A DNA stretch of 31,037 nucleotides from Paratrimastix pyriformis (lineage: Eukaryota > Preaxostyla > Paratrimastigidae). The translations under genes and the position numbers were made by a program. Positions 1 through 9,396 of this stretch are shown piece by piece. The notes under the pieces were generated by a model. The model saw only the letters and a list, made by a program, of their open reading frames with translations. It did no database searches and was not told the origin of the DNA. The stretch lies in the NCBI GenBank assembly GCA_027972325.1, contig JAPMOS010000165.1, positions 37,501 through 68,537 of the forward strand. Reading direction: 5' to 3'. Each line of letters starts with the position of its first letter. The first letter of the stretch is position 1.

Positions 1-195
1 GGGCCACACTGGACGCCGTCTCAGCGCCCTTCTGGTGGGGGCAGGTGTGTGAATGGGGGGGAATGGGGGGCTGGGTGGCGGACCTGCGTTCGGCCTTGCG
101 AATGCCCTCGAAGTAGAGGATCGCCCTGTCCGCCCCCGGAGCACAGTCCCGCCCCCGCCAATGAGATGAGAATGGCCATTCGAGAGGATGTAGCG

Positions 196-278
196 ATCAT
201 CACCGTCATCATCATCATCAACAACAACAACATCATCATCATCAACATCATCAACATCATCAACATCATCATCATCAA

Positions 279-323
<45 letters not shown>

Positions 324-392
324 CCACCACCACCATCATCATCATCATCCAATCATCATCATCCAATCATCATCATCCAATCATCATCCAAT
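196..392 (+). repeat. CAT triplet array with CCAATCAT interruptions
   Basis: The array is (CAT)n with some CAA units at the left and CCAATCATCAT interruptions at the right. It lies between the proposed exons of the left-end host gene, so it is probably intronic. The His, Ile and Ser homopolymer frames across it are products of the repeat. Confidence 0.95.
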
Positions 393-507
393 CGGGCAGG
401 AAGACACAAAACCCCGGCGGATATGGAATGTGGGTGCGCGCATTGCCAGATCGGAGGCATGCAGGTGTTAACCTGCGGGTGGCGGGTGTGTGGGTCGAGC
501 GTGAGAC

Positions 508-834
508 CTGCTTTTTCATCTCGGGGCTGACCGCATATTTGATCATATTCACCTTGAACCGAACCTCACTCCTGCGGGGCCCCCGCACGACGACAATCCG
601 GTGGGACGAAACGAAGGCGTACTGTACAGCGGGGGGCGAGGGATGGAGGATGGATGGAGGGCATGAGTCGGCCGGGCACTGGGTGAGCCGGAGCGGCAGG
701 GCAGGCAGGGGGCCGCGGCGGGGCCAGGTCGGCAGGGGGACCTCGTGGTCGATGTAGATGCCGTAGCATGGGGTGACGATCGTCGGATGGGCGATGAAAA
801 GGCCCAGGGCGCTCATGAAGCAGTATTTCAGATA
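508..834 (-). CDS. Unidentified split host gene, two exons
   Basis: Two exon-like stretches lie on the minus strand. Exon 1 (834-742) follows an AG acceptor after a pyrimidine-containing stretch and encodes 31 residues, including ALGLFIAHPTIVTPCYG and ending IYIDHE before a GTCCCC donor. Exon 2 (621-508) encodes 38 residues, including SSHRIVVVRGPRR and FKVNMIKYAVSPEMKKQ, and ends at CAG|GTCTCA. Both lengths are multiples of three, so the intron (741-622) is phase 0 and the joined frame is open. Exon 1 is hydrophobic and exon 2 is basic. I do not recognise the family. A later exon may lie near 98-126, where the minus strand reads ILYFEGIRKAER before a CAG|GTCC donor, but its phase does not fit directly after exon 2, so an exon between them would be needed. 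The exon reading is inferred from splice-like sites only. Confidence 0.4.
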
Positions 835-849
835 CTGGCAGATTGATTC

Positions 850-885
850 TGTGTGTGTGTGTGTGTGTGCGTGTGTGTGCGTGTC
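850..885 (+). repeat. (GT)n microsatellite
   Basis: This is a short GT run with two GC interruptions, immediately upstream (minus-strand sense) of the proposed exon at 834-742. In minus-strand reading it forms part of the CA-rich stretch before the exon's acceptor. Confidence 0.9.
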
Positions 886-1091
886 GAGTAAAGAAGGAAC
901 GAAGGAACGGGAAAATAAAACAAAAACCAGTGTGTGTGTGACTCGAATCCACACACCCAGAAAAGGATTCCGACCGGGGCAAGGTGGTGTTCACGACAAG
1001 ACCACAGACGTGACTAGCCTGCGGATCACCCAGCAGAAGCACCACACAAGGCACAATGCAAAAGTGTGCCTTACAGTGCCCAATGACAAAC

Positions 1092-1233
1092 CATCACCAG
1101 GGTCATCCAGCCACCCCAGCCACCGGACCTCAACCCCATCGACAGTGTGCGCAAGACCATCAAGGGTCGGGTCACCCACAACCCCCGATCTGAGGCCACC
1201 CTGGGGAAGTGGACATGGTTCGAGTGGGGGGGG
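1092..1233 (+). pseudogene. Tc1/mariner transposase fragment
   Basis: One plus-strand frame reads IQPPQPPDLNPIDSVRK followed by TIKGRVTHNPRSEATLGKW. This matches the Tc1/mariner pattern around the third catalytic acidic residue, roughly WPPQSPDLNPIE.VW..iK..v..r.......L...W. Here the acidic residue is the D of PID, and the tryptophan before the QPP block is absent. Only about 45 residues of the family's roughly 340 are present. The frame has a stop just upstream, and I saw neither the first two catalytic aspartates nor terminal inverted repeats nearby. I read it as an old relic of a plain DNA transposon. Confidence 0.5.
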
Positions 1234-1449
1234 AAGCTGAAAACGGCCGATTTTTTTACAGGCCGCTTTTTCAATGTCCGACTGATGTCAGGCTGTGCTC
1301 CAGCCAAATGGAGGCCCGGCCCGATACTGACCAGACGACAGAATGGGGGTGTGTTGTCGACCAGCCAACAGGGGTTGGCATGCCCCGATTCTGGATCCGT
1401 GGGGGGGAGTGAGCCCATCTTTTGTCCAAGTACAAGATGAAACGGGGCG

Positions 1450-1620
1450 AGTACCAAAGGTACCAAAAAAGTACCAAAAAAGTACCAGAAAAGTACCAGG
1501 GCGGGTACCAGAAAAGTACCAAGGCGAGTACCAAAAAAGTACCAAGGGCGGGTACCAAGAGTACCAAACAACGTGGTACAAGAACTTTTTGGTACTTTTT
1601 GGTACTTTTCCGTTGTCATC
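1450..1620. repeat. Degenerate GTACC satellite with inverted end
   Basis: About a dozen copies of a short unit close to AAAAGTACCA, with spacers of 1-8 bases such as GGGCGG, are followed at 1588-1612 by the inverted form GGTACTTTTTGGTACTTTT. The block could fold back on itself. Both strands are open here only because the unit lacks stop codons in several frames. Confidence 0.8.
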
Positions 1621-1845
1621 TTGTATTTATGGTAGGTACTGTACATCATCACAGATATTCGTCCCATGCACAACACACAGAGGACAGACCGATTCCCACA
1701 CATCAGAAAAATGCCACAGGAGACTTCAAGATCACAGACAGGCTGCTGTGGAGGATTGATGAGCTCGAGAATACCATGCTCCACTTTTCCGGAATATGAG
1801 AAGCGAGAGCCACATCACGGACAACACGGGGAGAAGCAGGATTGG

Positions 1846-1945
1846 ATGATTGGATGATTGGATGATTGGATGACGATGATTGGATGATTGGATGATGATG
1901 ATTGGATGACGCTGACGATGACGATGACGATGATGATGACAAGTC
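1846..1945 (-). repeat. ATG/GATTG array, possible LINE tail
   Basis: On the plus strand this is (GATGATTG)n passing into GATGAC units. On the minus strand it reads CATCATCCAATCATC. It lies directly after the 3' end of LINE copy A in that element's own orientation. It may therefore be the LINE's 3' microsatellite tail, or a genomic repeat the LINE landed beside. LINE copy B has a similar array in the same relative place. Confidence 0.6.
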
Positions 1946-3985
1946 AGGCGAGCTAGCTTCGCTACGCTTTCAATCCCCAGAGAGAACATGCTGTGTATTT
2001 GCGAGGGCGCAGGCGACAAGTTCAAGAAGAAAGGTTACTCGCGCCTTCGCGCCATGCGTTACACTCCGGGGGGGGCCGGGCCAAATGACCCGTATGGTGG
2101 CTCCTCCCGGCCGGGGGCCCGCCTGGTGGCGGGGCCGCCCAGTGATGGGTGTGGGTGATGGGGAGGGGTGCTCAGGGGCGGGTGGGGCGGGTCGTGGGCC
2201 CTGGGCGGCCGCTACGGCGTGGCCAGGGCGCGGGGCCCGCCGCGGCAGCTGCGCCGTTGCGCATGGTCATGAGCGCGAGGGCGTCCCGAACCAGAAGGGT
2301 CGAGACGGAGGAGAGGGCCCGCTGGAGGTCGGTTCGCGCGGCAGGGGGGTCGGCCGGTGTCAGCCGCGACAGGGCCTGGCATGTGGCCCGGGGCACGGTC
2401 CCTCGGGCCGACAAGATCACCGGCACCGCGCGGCAGGGCTGCCCGGTGGCCTCCGTGACGGCCTGGCAGAGGGCGACGTAGTGGGCCGCCTTGGCCGCCG
2501 CCCGCGCCGGCCAGTCGTGGGTCTGGCCAGTGATGGCCACGTCGAGCAGCCACCAGGTGCCGTCAGAGCCACGGGACTGCAACACCAGGTCGGGGTGCAC
2601 GTCGCGGAGGGCGGCGGGGAGCTTGGCCAGCAGGGTGGGTGGGAAGGCGGGCGCACAGTTGGTTGCCGACACGCCCATATAATGCCGCGTGACCCAGTCG
2701 CGTTGCCCGCCGAACCAGGCCCAGAGTCGGCGGACCACACGGTCGTGGCGGGCCGTGTAGAAGTCGTGGTACCTGCCGCAGCCGGACAGCAGGTGGGACA
2801 TGGTCTCGGGGCCGCCGTGGCAGAGTGGGCAGGTGACCCCACCGGGGGCGTCGCCGGCAGATGCTGAGGCCTTCCGCGCGTATCGGCACCGAATGGTTTG
2901 CAGGGTGGGGAAGGTGCCGAACAGCAGCCAGACGAGCCGGCGCACCTTCCAGTCGGGGGCGGCCTGCTGGCGCCAGGCGGGCGCGGCCAGCTTTGCTCGA
3001 GGCCGTCCAGGGTGACCCCGAGGAGAATCGGCTGCGCCGGGGCCCAGCCGCGGGCCTCCTCCTCGCACTGGAGGGCCTGGCAGAATCCCCGGGCCACCGC
3101 GAGCGTGAAGGGTCGGGTGGGGTACGGCAACGGGCGTCCTTGGGGCCCGAGGGGCGGAAGGGCATCTCCGGCGGGCAGGCCAAGCCCTGTTGGATGGGGG
3201 TGGCGGGCCGGCCTTGTCGGTGGGGGCGGGCTGCCGCGGCCTCGCCGGCCAGCCGGTCGGCCTGCAAATTGCCCCACAGGTGGGGGCAGCCGGGGCCACC
3301 GCGTCCACGTGGGAGGGCACGTGATGGCAGAGGAGGCGCGGCCACCGGGAGACCAGCTCGTCCCGGAGTCGGAGGACCTCCTGCTGCGACTGGGTCAGGT
3401 GGCGCGGCACAGGGCACCGAGGGCGTACTCGCTGTCCGACAGCAGCAGCACGCACCGGTCTCGGCCGACCCGCTCCCGGCCGAGGAGGTCGATGGCCAGC
3501 CGGATGGCCTCGATCTCGGCCTGGGCGTTGCTTGTGGGCCACTGGAGGGTGCGGCGCAACGACAGTGCGCGGCCGTCGGGGTGGATCAGGACCGCGGCGG
3601 CGCCCCCGCGGAGCTGGCCCTCAGGGCCGCACTCGAAGGACCCGTCGGTGTAGACCTGGATGGCATCGGCGGGCATGGCGCGGAGGACATCGACAACTTT
3701 CATCAGGCGCAGCTCCTTGCGGCGCGCGGGCTCGGGGTCACTGCCCCCGGCAGCGGGGAACAGTCGGCCACCCCGGATCAGGTGGCTGGTCAGCAGCCAC
3801 CCGCCCTGGCCCCGCGCCAGAGTGAACGAGTGGCGTGTCTGCGCCTCGGCCAGCCACTGCCAGAGGCTGCGTGGGGGGGGGGCCACGAGCCCCTTTTGGT
3901 GGGGGCGGCGGCGGGCGGGTTGCGGGGATATCGTGGGTCGGGCGGCGCCCACTTTTCCTGGCGCCACTGTTTCGTTAGCCACACG
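1946..3985 (-). mobile_element. 5'-truncated LINE, copy A (RNase H + RLE)
   Basis: This minus-strand element keeps only the C-terminal half of a non-LTR retrotransposon polyprotein. It starts just before RNase H and has no reverse transcriptase palm. The domains run RNase H, zinc knuckle, then a PD-(D/E)XK restriction-like endonuclease (RLE). About 225 bp of 3' non-coding sequence and a CAT-type array follow. Its 5' end lies about 85 bp from the end of the Helitron helicase frame. I found no convincing target-site duplication. Several frame changes show that it is an old dead copy. Confidence 0.7.
2172..3982 (-). pseudogene. LINE polyprotein C-terminal half, copy A
   Basis: The RNase H part (about 3700-3230) carries four motif regions: YTDGSFE (first Asp), NAQAEIEAIR (Glu), LLLSDSEYAL (Asp), and VPSHVD followed, in another frame, by GNLQADRLAGEA (His and last Asp). 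A spacer leads to the zinc knuckle CPLCHGGPETMSHLLSGC at about 2830-2780. The endonuclease follows: HPDLVLQSRGSDGTWWLLD fits the PD-x(11-14)-D/E core of RLE domains, then AKAAHYVALCQAV (helix with Lys) and SARGTVPRA. The C-terminus reads LQRALSSVSTLLVRDALALM, which resembles the tail of copy B. The domains are spread over at least three frames, with a change inside RNase H and more in the spacer. In a live element the RLE would nick the target DNA and RNase H would remove the RNA template. Confidence 0.7.
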
Positions 3986-4069
3986 TGATCATTCATGGCA
4001 TCTTGTGTCTCGCAAAAGTTTCCAAACGCACACAAAAAAGCAAACATCTCCAGACGTGGTTAGTGTCGG

Positions 4070-4096
4070 TTATTCGTCCTCCTGCTCCTGCTCCTG

Positions 4097-4154
<58 letters not shown>

Positions 4155-6991
4155 CACCATTGACGCCGGGGCTGCTGCCTTCGGCGACGTGGTGGTGAAG
4201 GGACTGCCGCCGGGTCCTCATCGTCATCATCGAAAAGAATCAAAGGGCGTCTGGCAGCAGGACCACCACCAAGTCCACCTCCTGCTGCGTCCGGATCAGC
4301 CATCTCCACAACTTCGATTGCTTGAGGCCTGGAGCGCTGTTCGGGAAGGGAAGGGGTCGGGGGGGGTTCCTCATCGACTTCAAATTCGGTCAATGCCTGT
4401 TCGAGCAAGGCCAGGGGGACTGCTGAGTCGTTTTCTGGGTTCGGACTGGTTCGGAAGCGGTTCTCGTGGGCCTCGATCAACAGAGCGAGGCTGGGCCGAG
4501 TGCGACGAAGCTCTTCGAGGAGAGCTTCTTGCTCAGCGCCATCCAAATGTGGAGCATTCGGAGTGCTTCGCATGAGGCGGGCCCACATACGCACTGCCGG
4601 GGGTCCGTGAAGAACCGTCCGGTGCAGTGCGTAGGCCAGCCGGCTCCACTCGGGCATGAAGCGGTGCCAGAACCCGGACGGGTGCATGCTCGGGAAACGG
4701 TCTGGCAGAGCCTGTCCTCCCACTTCGTAGGACAGGGCCTTCACAATCAGCGGCATCAAGAACGCAGATGCCTGAGGTGCTTGGTACCGAAGTTGGATTG
4801 CCAGTGGCTGCTGTTGCTGCCGCTGCCGGAGCTGCTGCTGTTGCTGTCGCTCCTGACGAAGCTGACGCATCTGGGCGCGCTCCAATTCGCACAGAAGGGT
4901 GCTCGTGCCTCGAGTGCCCGCTGCTGCTTGACGACGGGGTCGCCGTGGTGGACTGGGGGGGTAGGAAGGTTCATCGCTGCTGGTCCCACCATCTTCCGCG
5001 CTGTCAGTCGGAGCGCCACCACCAGCAGCTGCATCAACAGTAGAGTGGTTGATCCTTGCCCGTTTGCGGTGGGACTTGCGGAGGCGTCGCGTGAGGGCAC
5101 CACCATCTTCGTTGGCGTGGAAGAGATGAACTTCACCGCCACCGGCAGCCTCTGCGGCGGCCGGATGATCTTGGACGGAGGTGGTGGCGGATGGGGTGGT
5201 GGTGGTGCTGCCGGTGGCCATCGGGATTGTTGTCGGACATGGTCTCGTCAGCAGTTCTGGAAACACCACATTGCGCGTGAGGGGTCCCTCGGGAGTCCGC
5301 CAGCCGGGGTGCGTGAGAACGGCCAGATCTCGAGATTCCCGCACTCGTCCAATGCCGACGTACAGCTGACCGTGGGCAAAGGGCAGCGTGCGGAGGTCGA
5401 TACACACTGCCCCCAAGGTTTGGCCTTGCACATGATGGATGGTGGCCGCCCAGTCCAAGCGGAGGGGATACTGACGTCGCTGGAAGGTAATGCCCAGGCT
5501 TGCCACGTTGACCCGAAACGTGATGCGGTGGAGCAGGAAGCTGGTCGGTGGCGGCGAGGTGGCGGCAGTGGCGGCGGCGGCGGCGCTGAGGGCGGGGATC
5601 ACACGGATGACTTGATTGGGAAGGAATTCTTCAATCACCACTCTGGTGCCGTTGACAATGGCCCCTTCCATGCTGAGATTCCGCATGATGGAACAGACTG
5701 CCCCCACTTTGAGGTCGAGGCTGTGGGGCGGGACCCCGTTGGGACGAAACCCATGCAAAAATTCGGGCGGAAAGGTTCCTGCCGGGAAATCGCCGGGGAG
5801 AGTGTCAAGGCCCACCATAGTCCGCCTCGGGCCGGGGAGGAGGTCAAGGATCCGGTGGTTGATGTGGTCCACCTCGCGATTCGTCATCGCCAGAAGGCGG
5901 CGATGTGTGGAATCAGCGACAAACGCTCGCAAGATTTGGTCCAACGAAAGCGGAGGTGGGACGGGGCGATCACGCCGAAGCTGTTGCTGTGGCGCTCGAG
6001 CCGGGGCACCAGGTGGTGCTGGTGCTGGTGAGGGGAGCGGCACAGTTGCTTGTTGTCGACGGAGTTGCCAATTGGGAATGCCCTCGCGGGTGGGAGGGAT
6101 GTGACTATCCAACCAGACCTCCGCTGGCACAGAAGGAAACAGCCAGGGGACGTTGTCCTCCTGGGTGAAAACGTTCTGGACGTTGTCGAGGCGCACCAAG
6201 TCGGTCAGCCGTTCAGCCACGCGGTGGGGAACCCGCGCTGTTGCCACCGCAGTTGTTGCTGTGGTGGGTGACGCGCCCCCTCTGGTGGTGGTGGTTGTGC
6301 TCCTGGTGGTGGTGGTGGTGGTGGTGGTAGGGGGGGCTCCCAAAAAGATGCCCGCCGTCGGGGCCGGAGCGGAAAAGGTGCGAGGCTGGATTCCGTCACC
6401 AACTCGGTTCACCAACGCTGCAAAGGGTGGATCGGCAGCTTGCCGCATTTGGCGGCACAGCTCGAACCGGCGGAAGTGTCGCCAGAGGGGCGAGGACCGG
6501 ACTGAAGCGGCGAAGATCTGGTCAGATGTATGCGCGCCAGGCACAACCGGGGGGATCTGACGAAAGTCACCCGCAAGAATGACGCTGCGTCCTCCAAAGG
6601 GCTGGTCACAGTCACACAGGCCTCGGAGCAACAGATCGACTGCCTCGAGGTCGCTGCCGCGCGCCATGGAGATTTCGTCCCAGATAATCAGGGACGCATT
6701 TCGCAGCAGTTCCGCTCGCTGAGACCGGGCTCCGACGGAACACCGAATTGGCTCACCCTGTCGGAGAGCCACCGCCTGCCGAGTGGTTCTTCGGGTGCTG
6801 CCAGTGGTGCTGCCAGCGGTGCTGCCAGCGGTGCTGCCAGTGGTGCTGCCAGCGGTGCTGCCAGCGGTGCTGCCAGCGGTCGTGCCGTGATCGTCACCAC
6901 CGAGGGCGGCCAAAGCTGCTGGATTGGGAGGTGGCCCTGAGATGGTACTGGGGATGGCAACTGGTCCAGTGGTGCACCCCTCATCGCGCAC
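4070..6991 (-). CDS. Helitron helicase motifs II-VI with long C-terminal tail
   Basis: This large minus-strand frame carries Walker B (LIIWDEISM), motif III (LAGDFRQIPPVV), FELCRQMRQ, the VCSIMRNL ... NGTRVVIEEF block, and the C-terminal RecA part with RRQYPLRLDWAATIHHVQGQ (motif V) and HGQLYVGIGRVRES (motif VI). It would unwind DNA 5' to 3' during rolling-circle transposition. Between motifs I and II lies a repeated TAGS/TTGS tract (6800-6880), and a Thr-rich tract follows motif III. After motif VI the frame runs on for about 400 residues with no motif I recognise, ending in an (EQ)n tract made by a CTCCTG repeat at 4078-4153. Typical Helitron helicases stop soon after motif VI, so this tail is unusual. 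Confidence 0.85.
4078..4153 (+). repeat. CTCCTG hexanucleotide array in coding sequence
   Basis: Tandem CTCCTG (one unit reads CTGCTG-like) encodes the Glu-Gln alternation at the C-terminus of the Helitron helicase frame. The frame is preserved. Confidence 0.95.
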
Positions 6992-7052
6992 CTCGATGCG
7001 GAAGAGGGAGTGCGCCGTCCAGCCGCCTAATCAATGAAGATGGCGACGGAGA

Positions 7053-8744
7053 TCAGGGGCAAGGGCAAAGGATCAACAAACCTTCATACTGGAGGGCTGC
7101 GATTCCCGTGGTCGCTGCCACCAGTGCCACCAAGGGATGTGGGGCAGGCTGCTGTTGGTGGATGATGTTCCCAGCACGGCGACTCTCATTGCTGGTGGTG
7201 ACAACAACAGCAGCAGCAACCGTGGTGGTGGCGTTGGTGGTGGTGGTGGTGGTGGTGGTGGTGGTGGTGGTGGTGGTGGTGGTGGTGGTGGTGGTGGTGG
7301 TGGCGGCGGCGGCGGCGGCGGCGGTGGCTGGCCCACGCCGAAGACCGCGAGAGGTGAAGGATGTGATGCTGCTGCGGGTGCAGCTGAAAGTGGACCGAAA
7401 GTCGGCCAGGATGGTCTGTAGAAGGAAGGTCTTTCCAGTGCCCGCCCGACCATCGAGGAAGGCCAGAACTTGAGTCTGCTTCCTTTCATGGAGATATGTG
7501 AAGAAGGCGAGTTGTTCAGCGTTCAGGCGGGGACGGTTGGCCCGAAGGTGGTCGCTTTGACTTGCCACATCATATCGGGCCCACTCCGCCTCCAGTTCGG
7601 TCGTGTCGGGGGGAACCTGAAGTCCGAAATCTGCCAAGTCACGGCCCAGGGCAGAGAACTGGATCTCCAGCAGTCTGAGGGCTCGTGCGGCTGCAACGTC
7701 GACCGAGGGACATGGATTTTCGGGATCCCGGGGATGCAGGAGGTCGGCGTAGAGAGCCTCCCCTCCGGCCTGCCAAAAGGGAACAGCACTGCCGAGTTCC
7801 AGACTGAGGGATACCAGCAAGCGCCGAAGATGGGCTGGTGTCAAACCCTGTGCTAGAGCCTCTTGGAAGGCGAGCTGGAATTCGTTGCGTTCATCCAGCA
7901 GATGGAGGGCGCGGGCCGCAGCTTCATATGTGGGATGGACGATGCGTTGGGCATCATCGGAGGTGGTGGTGCGGGCATCCAGGAAGGAGTTCCGAGGGAA
8001 TTGGGCCAGAATCATATGTAAAAAGAAAGCATCCCCTGACCCAGGACGCATCATTTCCAGGCGGCAAATCCTGTGCCTCGCCTGGACATAGACTGCCATG
8101 GGGACCCAAGAGGTCCCGCCGGCGGTGGCGGTGGCGGTGGCGGTGCTGGCGGCGGCGGCGGTGGTGGTGGTCGTCGTGGTGGTGGTGGCGGTCGTGGTCG
8201 TCGTGGTTACACTGGAAGAGGAGGATTGTTGGTGCTGGCCAGGCTGCGGATGGTCTTCGGTCAGAAGTGGGCACAAAAAGAACTGGTTGCTGTTGGTGGG
8301 TGGCTGTGGGGGCCGTTGCCCAGGACCTCGATGAAGAATTTTCCCGGCACGGCGAAAAGTCTCAAAGAAGTCTTGATAGGTCAAGGACTCGATTCGGCCC
8401 AGTGCGGCGGCCAACTGAGGTGACGGATGGGTGGGTCCGATACGGCAGGCGCGGCCGAAGTAGATGGCCAGGTTTGGGACCTGTTGGAGGGCGGCCTGCT
8501 CTGGTGTTCGCTGCGGTCCGCAAAGAACCATATCGTGCCCGAAGGTCGCGAGCCGGAGGGGCATGACCGCGGGGCGGCGGGTGTGGAGCGGAAGTGCGAA
8601 CAGTCGCCAGGCAGCTTCGGGAGCCGATACGATCCTGTTGTTCACGTAGTCCGCGGGTTCATCATGCGGCTGCTGCTCGGAGACAGTGGCGGGGGGAGGA
8701 GTGGTCCATCTGGGAGCAGAACGAATATGGAGGAGGAAACGCAA
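7053..8744 (-). CDS. Helitron: end of Rep and helicase motif I
   Basis: The open frame begins with the end of Rep (DEPADYVNNRIVSAPEAAWR and LFALPLHTRRPAVMPLRL, matching DEI..Y...R.is..EA.WR). It runs through a linker with a Thr/Ser-rich low-complexity insert (8098-8210). It then enters the Pif1-like helicase at RPRLNAEQLAFFTYLHER and LAFLDGRAGTGKTFLLQTIL, which holds Walker A GRAGTGKT. A long polythreonine/alanine tract (7205-7325, encoded by a GGT/GGC repeat) comes next, then VAATTGIAALQYEG, the family's A.TGiAA...GG motif. Here the frame changes before the rest of the helicase. It is the same gene as the Rep pieces upstream. Confidence 0.85.
   Translation of the reverse strand: MRFLLHIRSAPRWTTPPPATVSEQQPHDEPADYVNNRIVSAPEAAWRLFALPLHTRRPAVMPLRLATFGHDMVLCGPQRTPEQAALQQVPNLAIYFGRACRIGPTHPSPQLAAALGRIESLTYQDFFETFRRAGKILHRGPGQRPPQPPTNSNQFFLCPLLTEDHPQPGQHQQSSSSSVTTTTTTATTTTTTTTTAAAASTATATATAGGTSWVPMAVYVQARHRICRLEMMRPGSGDAFFLHMILAQFPRNSFLDARTTTSDDAQRIVHPTYEAAARALHLLDERNEFQLAFQEALAQGLTPAHLRRLLVSLSLELGSAVPFWQAGGEALYADLLHPRDPENPCPSVDVAAARALRLLEIQFSALGRDLADFGLQVPPDTTELEAEWARYDVASQSDHLRANRPRLNAEQLAFFTYLHERKQTQVLAFLDGRAGTGKTFLLQTILADFRSTFSCTRSSITSFTSRGLRRGPATAAAAAAATTTTTTTTTTTTTTTTTTTTTTNATTTVAAAVVVTTSNESRRAGNIIHQQQPAPHPLVALVAATTGIAALQYEGLLILCPCP
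7205..7325 (+). repeat. (GGT)n to (GGC)n array inside the helicase gene
   Basis: A near-perfect GGT triplet run ends in GGC units. In the minus-strand helicase frame it encodes polythreonine then polyalanine between Walker A and the next motif. A shorter related GGT run lies at about 6283-6330 in the same gene. Confidence 0.95.
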
Positions 8745-9070
8745 AAATACCCTCAGACCTCACATAACCATGTTCACCAATGGTACCTTTAAAAAGGTAT
8801 GAATATAAGTAGCCGAGCGCATGTGTGTCGGTGGTGATCTCAAGGAAAAGATGGGTTCGGGCCCACAGCAGGAGCTCGGGGGAGTACTGTGCAACCCGCG
8901 CATCGGCTGGTGTGCGTCTTCTCAGGTGTATCCGATCGGTCTGATCGATGTAGGTGTGATCTGAGGTCTGCTGGGGAAAGTGGAACCGGCAGGGGCTGAT
9001 ACCACACTGGGCTCCCTCGCCGGGGGGAATGATGGGGGTGCAGTACGCGGAACATGCGTGCAATTGGTAC
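8745..9070 (-). pseudogene. Helitron Rep, Y2 region
   Basis: Resuming directly after the inserted element, the frame reads YQLHACSAYCTPIIPPGEG, then CRFHFPQQTSDHTYID, RIHLRRRTPADARVAQYSPE, and HALGYLYSYLFKG. The last is the catalytic tyrosine motif (family: kYLyKYi.KG), which takes the 5' end of the cut strand. The cysteine/histidine cluster and C.FhFP block are standard for Helitron Rep. The sequence follows on from VLQYQ at the other side of the insert, sharing the YQ codons within the target duplication. Confidence 0.85.
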
Positions 9071-9153
9071 GTTGTTGTTGTTGTGATACTATTTCGACTG
9101 CCAGTAACTGCGCGCAAAACACAGAAAACTGAAACAGAAGAAAATCCGTTCAT

Positions 9154-9167
9154 CCGGTCGAAACCGG
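9154..9167 (-). promoter_or_regulatory. 3' RNA hairpin, copy 1
   Basis: On the element's sense strand the sequence is CCGGTTTCGACCGG, a 5-bp stem with a TTCG loop, about 85 bases before the 3' end. The same hairpin occurs in copy 2 with the loop-closing T-A pair replaced by C-G. A second hairpin, ACCCC/GGGGT with a 4-base loop, lies about 20 bases away (9187-9201). It may be an RNA signal read by the mobilising enzyme, or a stabilising or termination structure. Confidence 0.6.
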
Positions 9168-9396
9168 CGGGTAACATGCCGACCTACACCCCCTCAGGGG
9201 TAGGCGCACAGACGGCATGGCGGGAAAGAGAGAGACTGGAATGTCGCCAGGAAACAGAATCGTTCAAACACTTGACAGCAAACAGAAGGAACATCAAAAG
9301 AAAGAACGGGGCAAGGGGGGACAAAAGGATCCAACACTGAGACACGGGACACGAGGAACAATGAAAGGGGGCGAAGGAAGCAAAAGACAAGAACAG

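Noticed and set aside
196-392. Poly-His, poly-Ile, poly-Met and poly-Ser proteins across CAT arrays here and at 16032, 19050, 20514, 25218 and 30058
   Set aside because: They come only from the triplet repeat, which is open in several frames at once. No non-repeat conserved part is attached.
1422-1799. Protein frames through the GTACC block
   Set aside because: They consist of satellite-derived Lys/Ser/Thr/Tyr or Trp/Tyr/Leu repeats and end where the satellite ends.
2172-3982. Long plus-strand frames opposite LINE copy A, and likewise opposite the Helitron
   Set aside because: These are GC-rich antisense shadows. The minus strand carries clear RNase H, RLE, Rep and helicase motifs.
3985-4070. 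Helitron 3' terminus (CTAA near 3976)
   Set aside because: A CTAA occurs, but I see no convincing hairpin just before it, so the end is not claimed.
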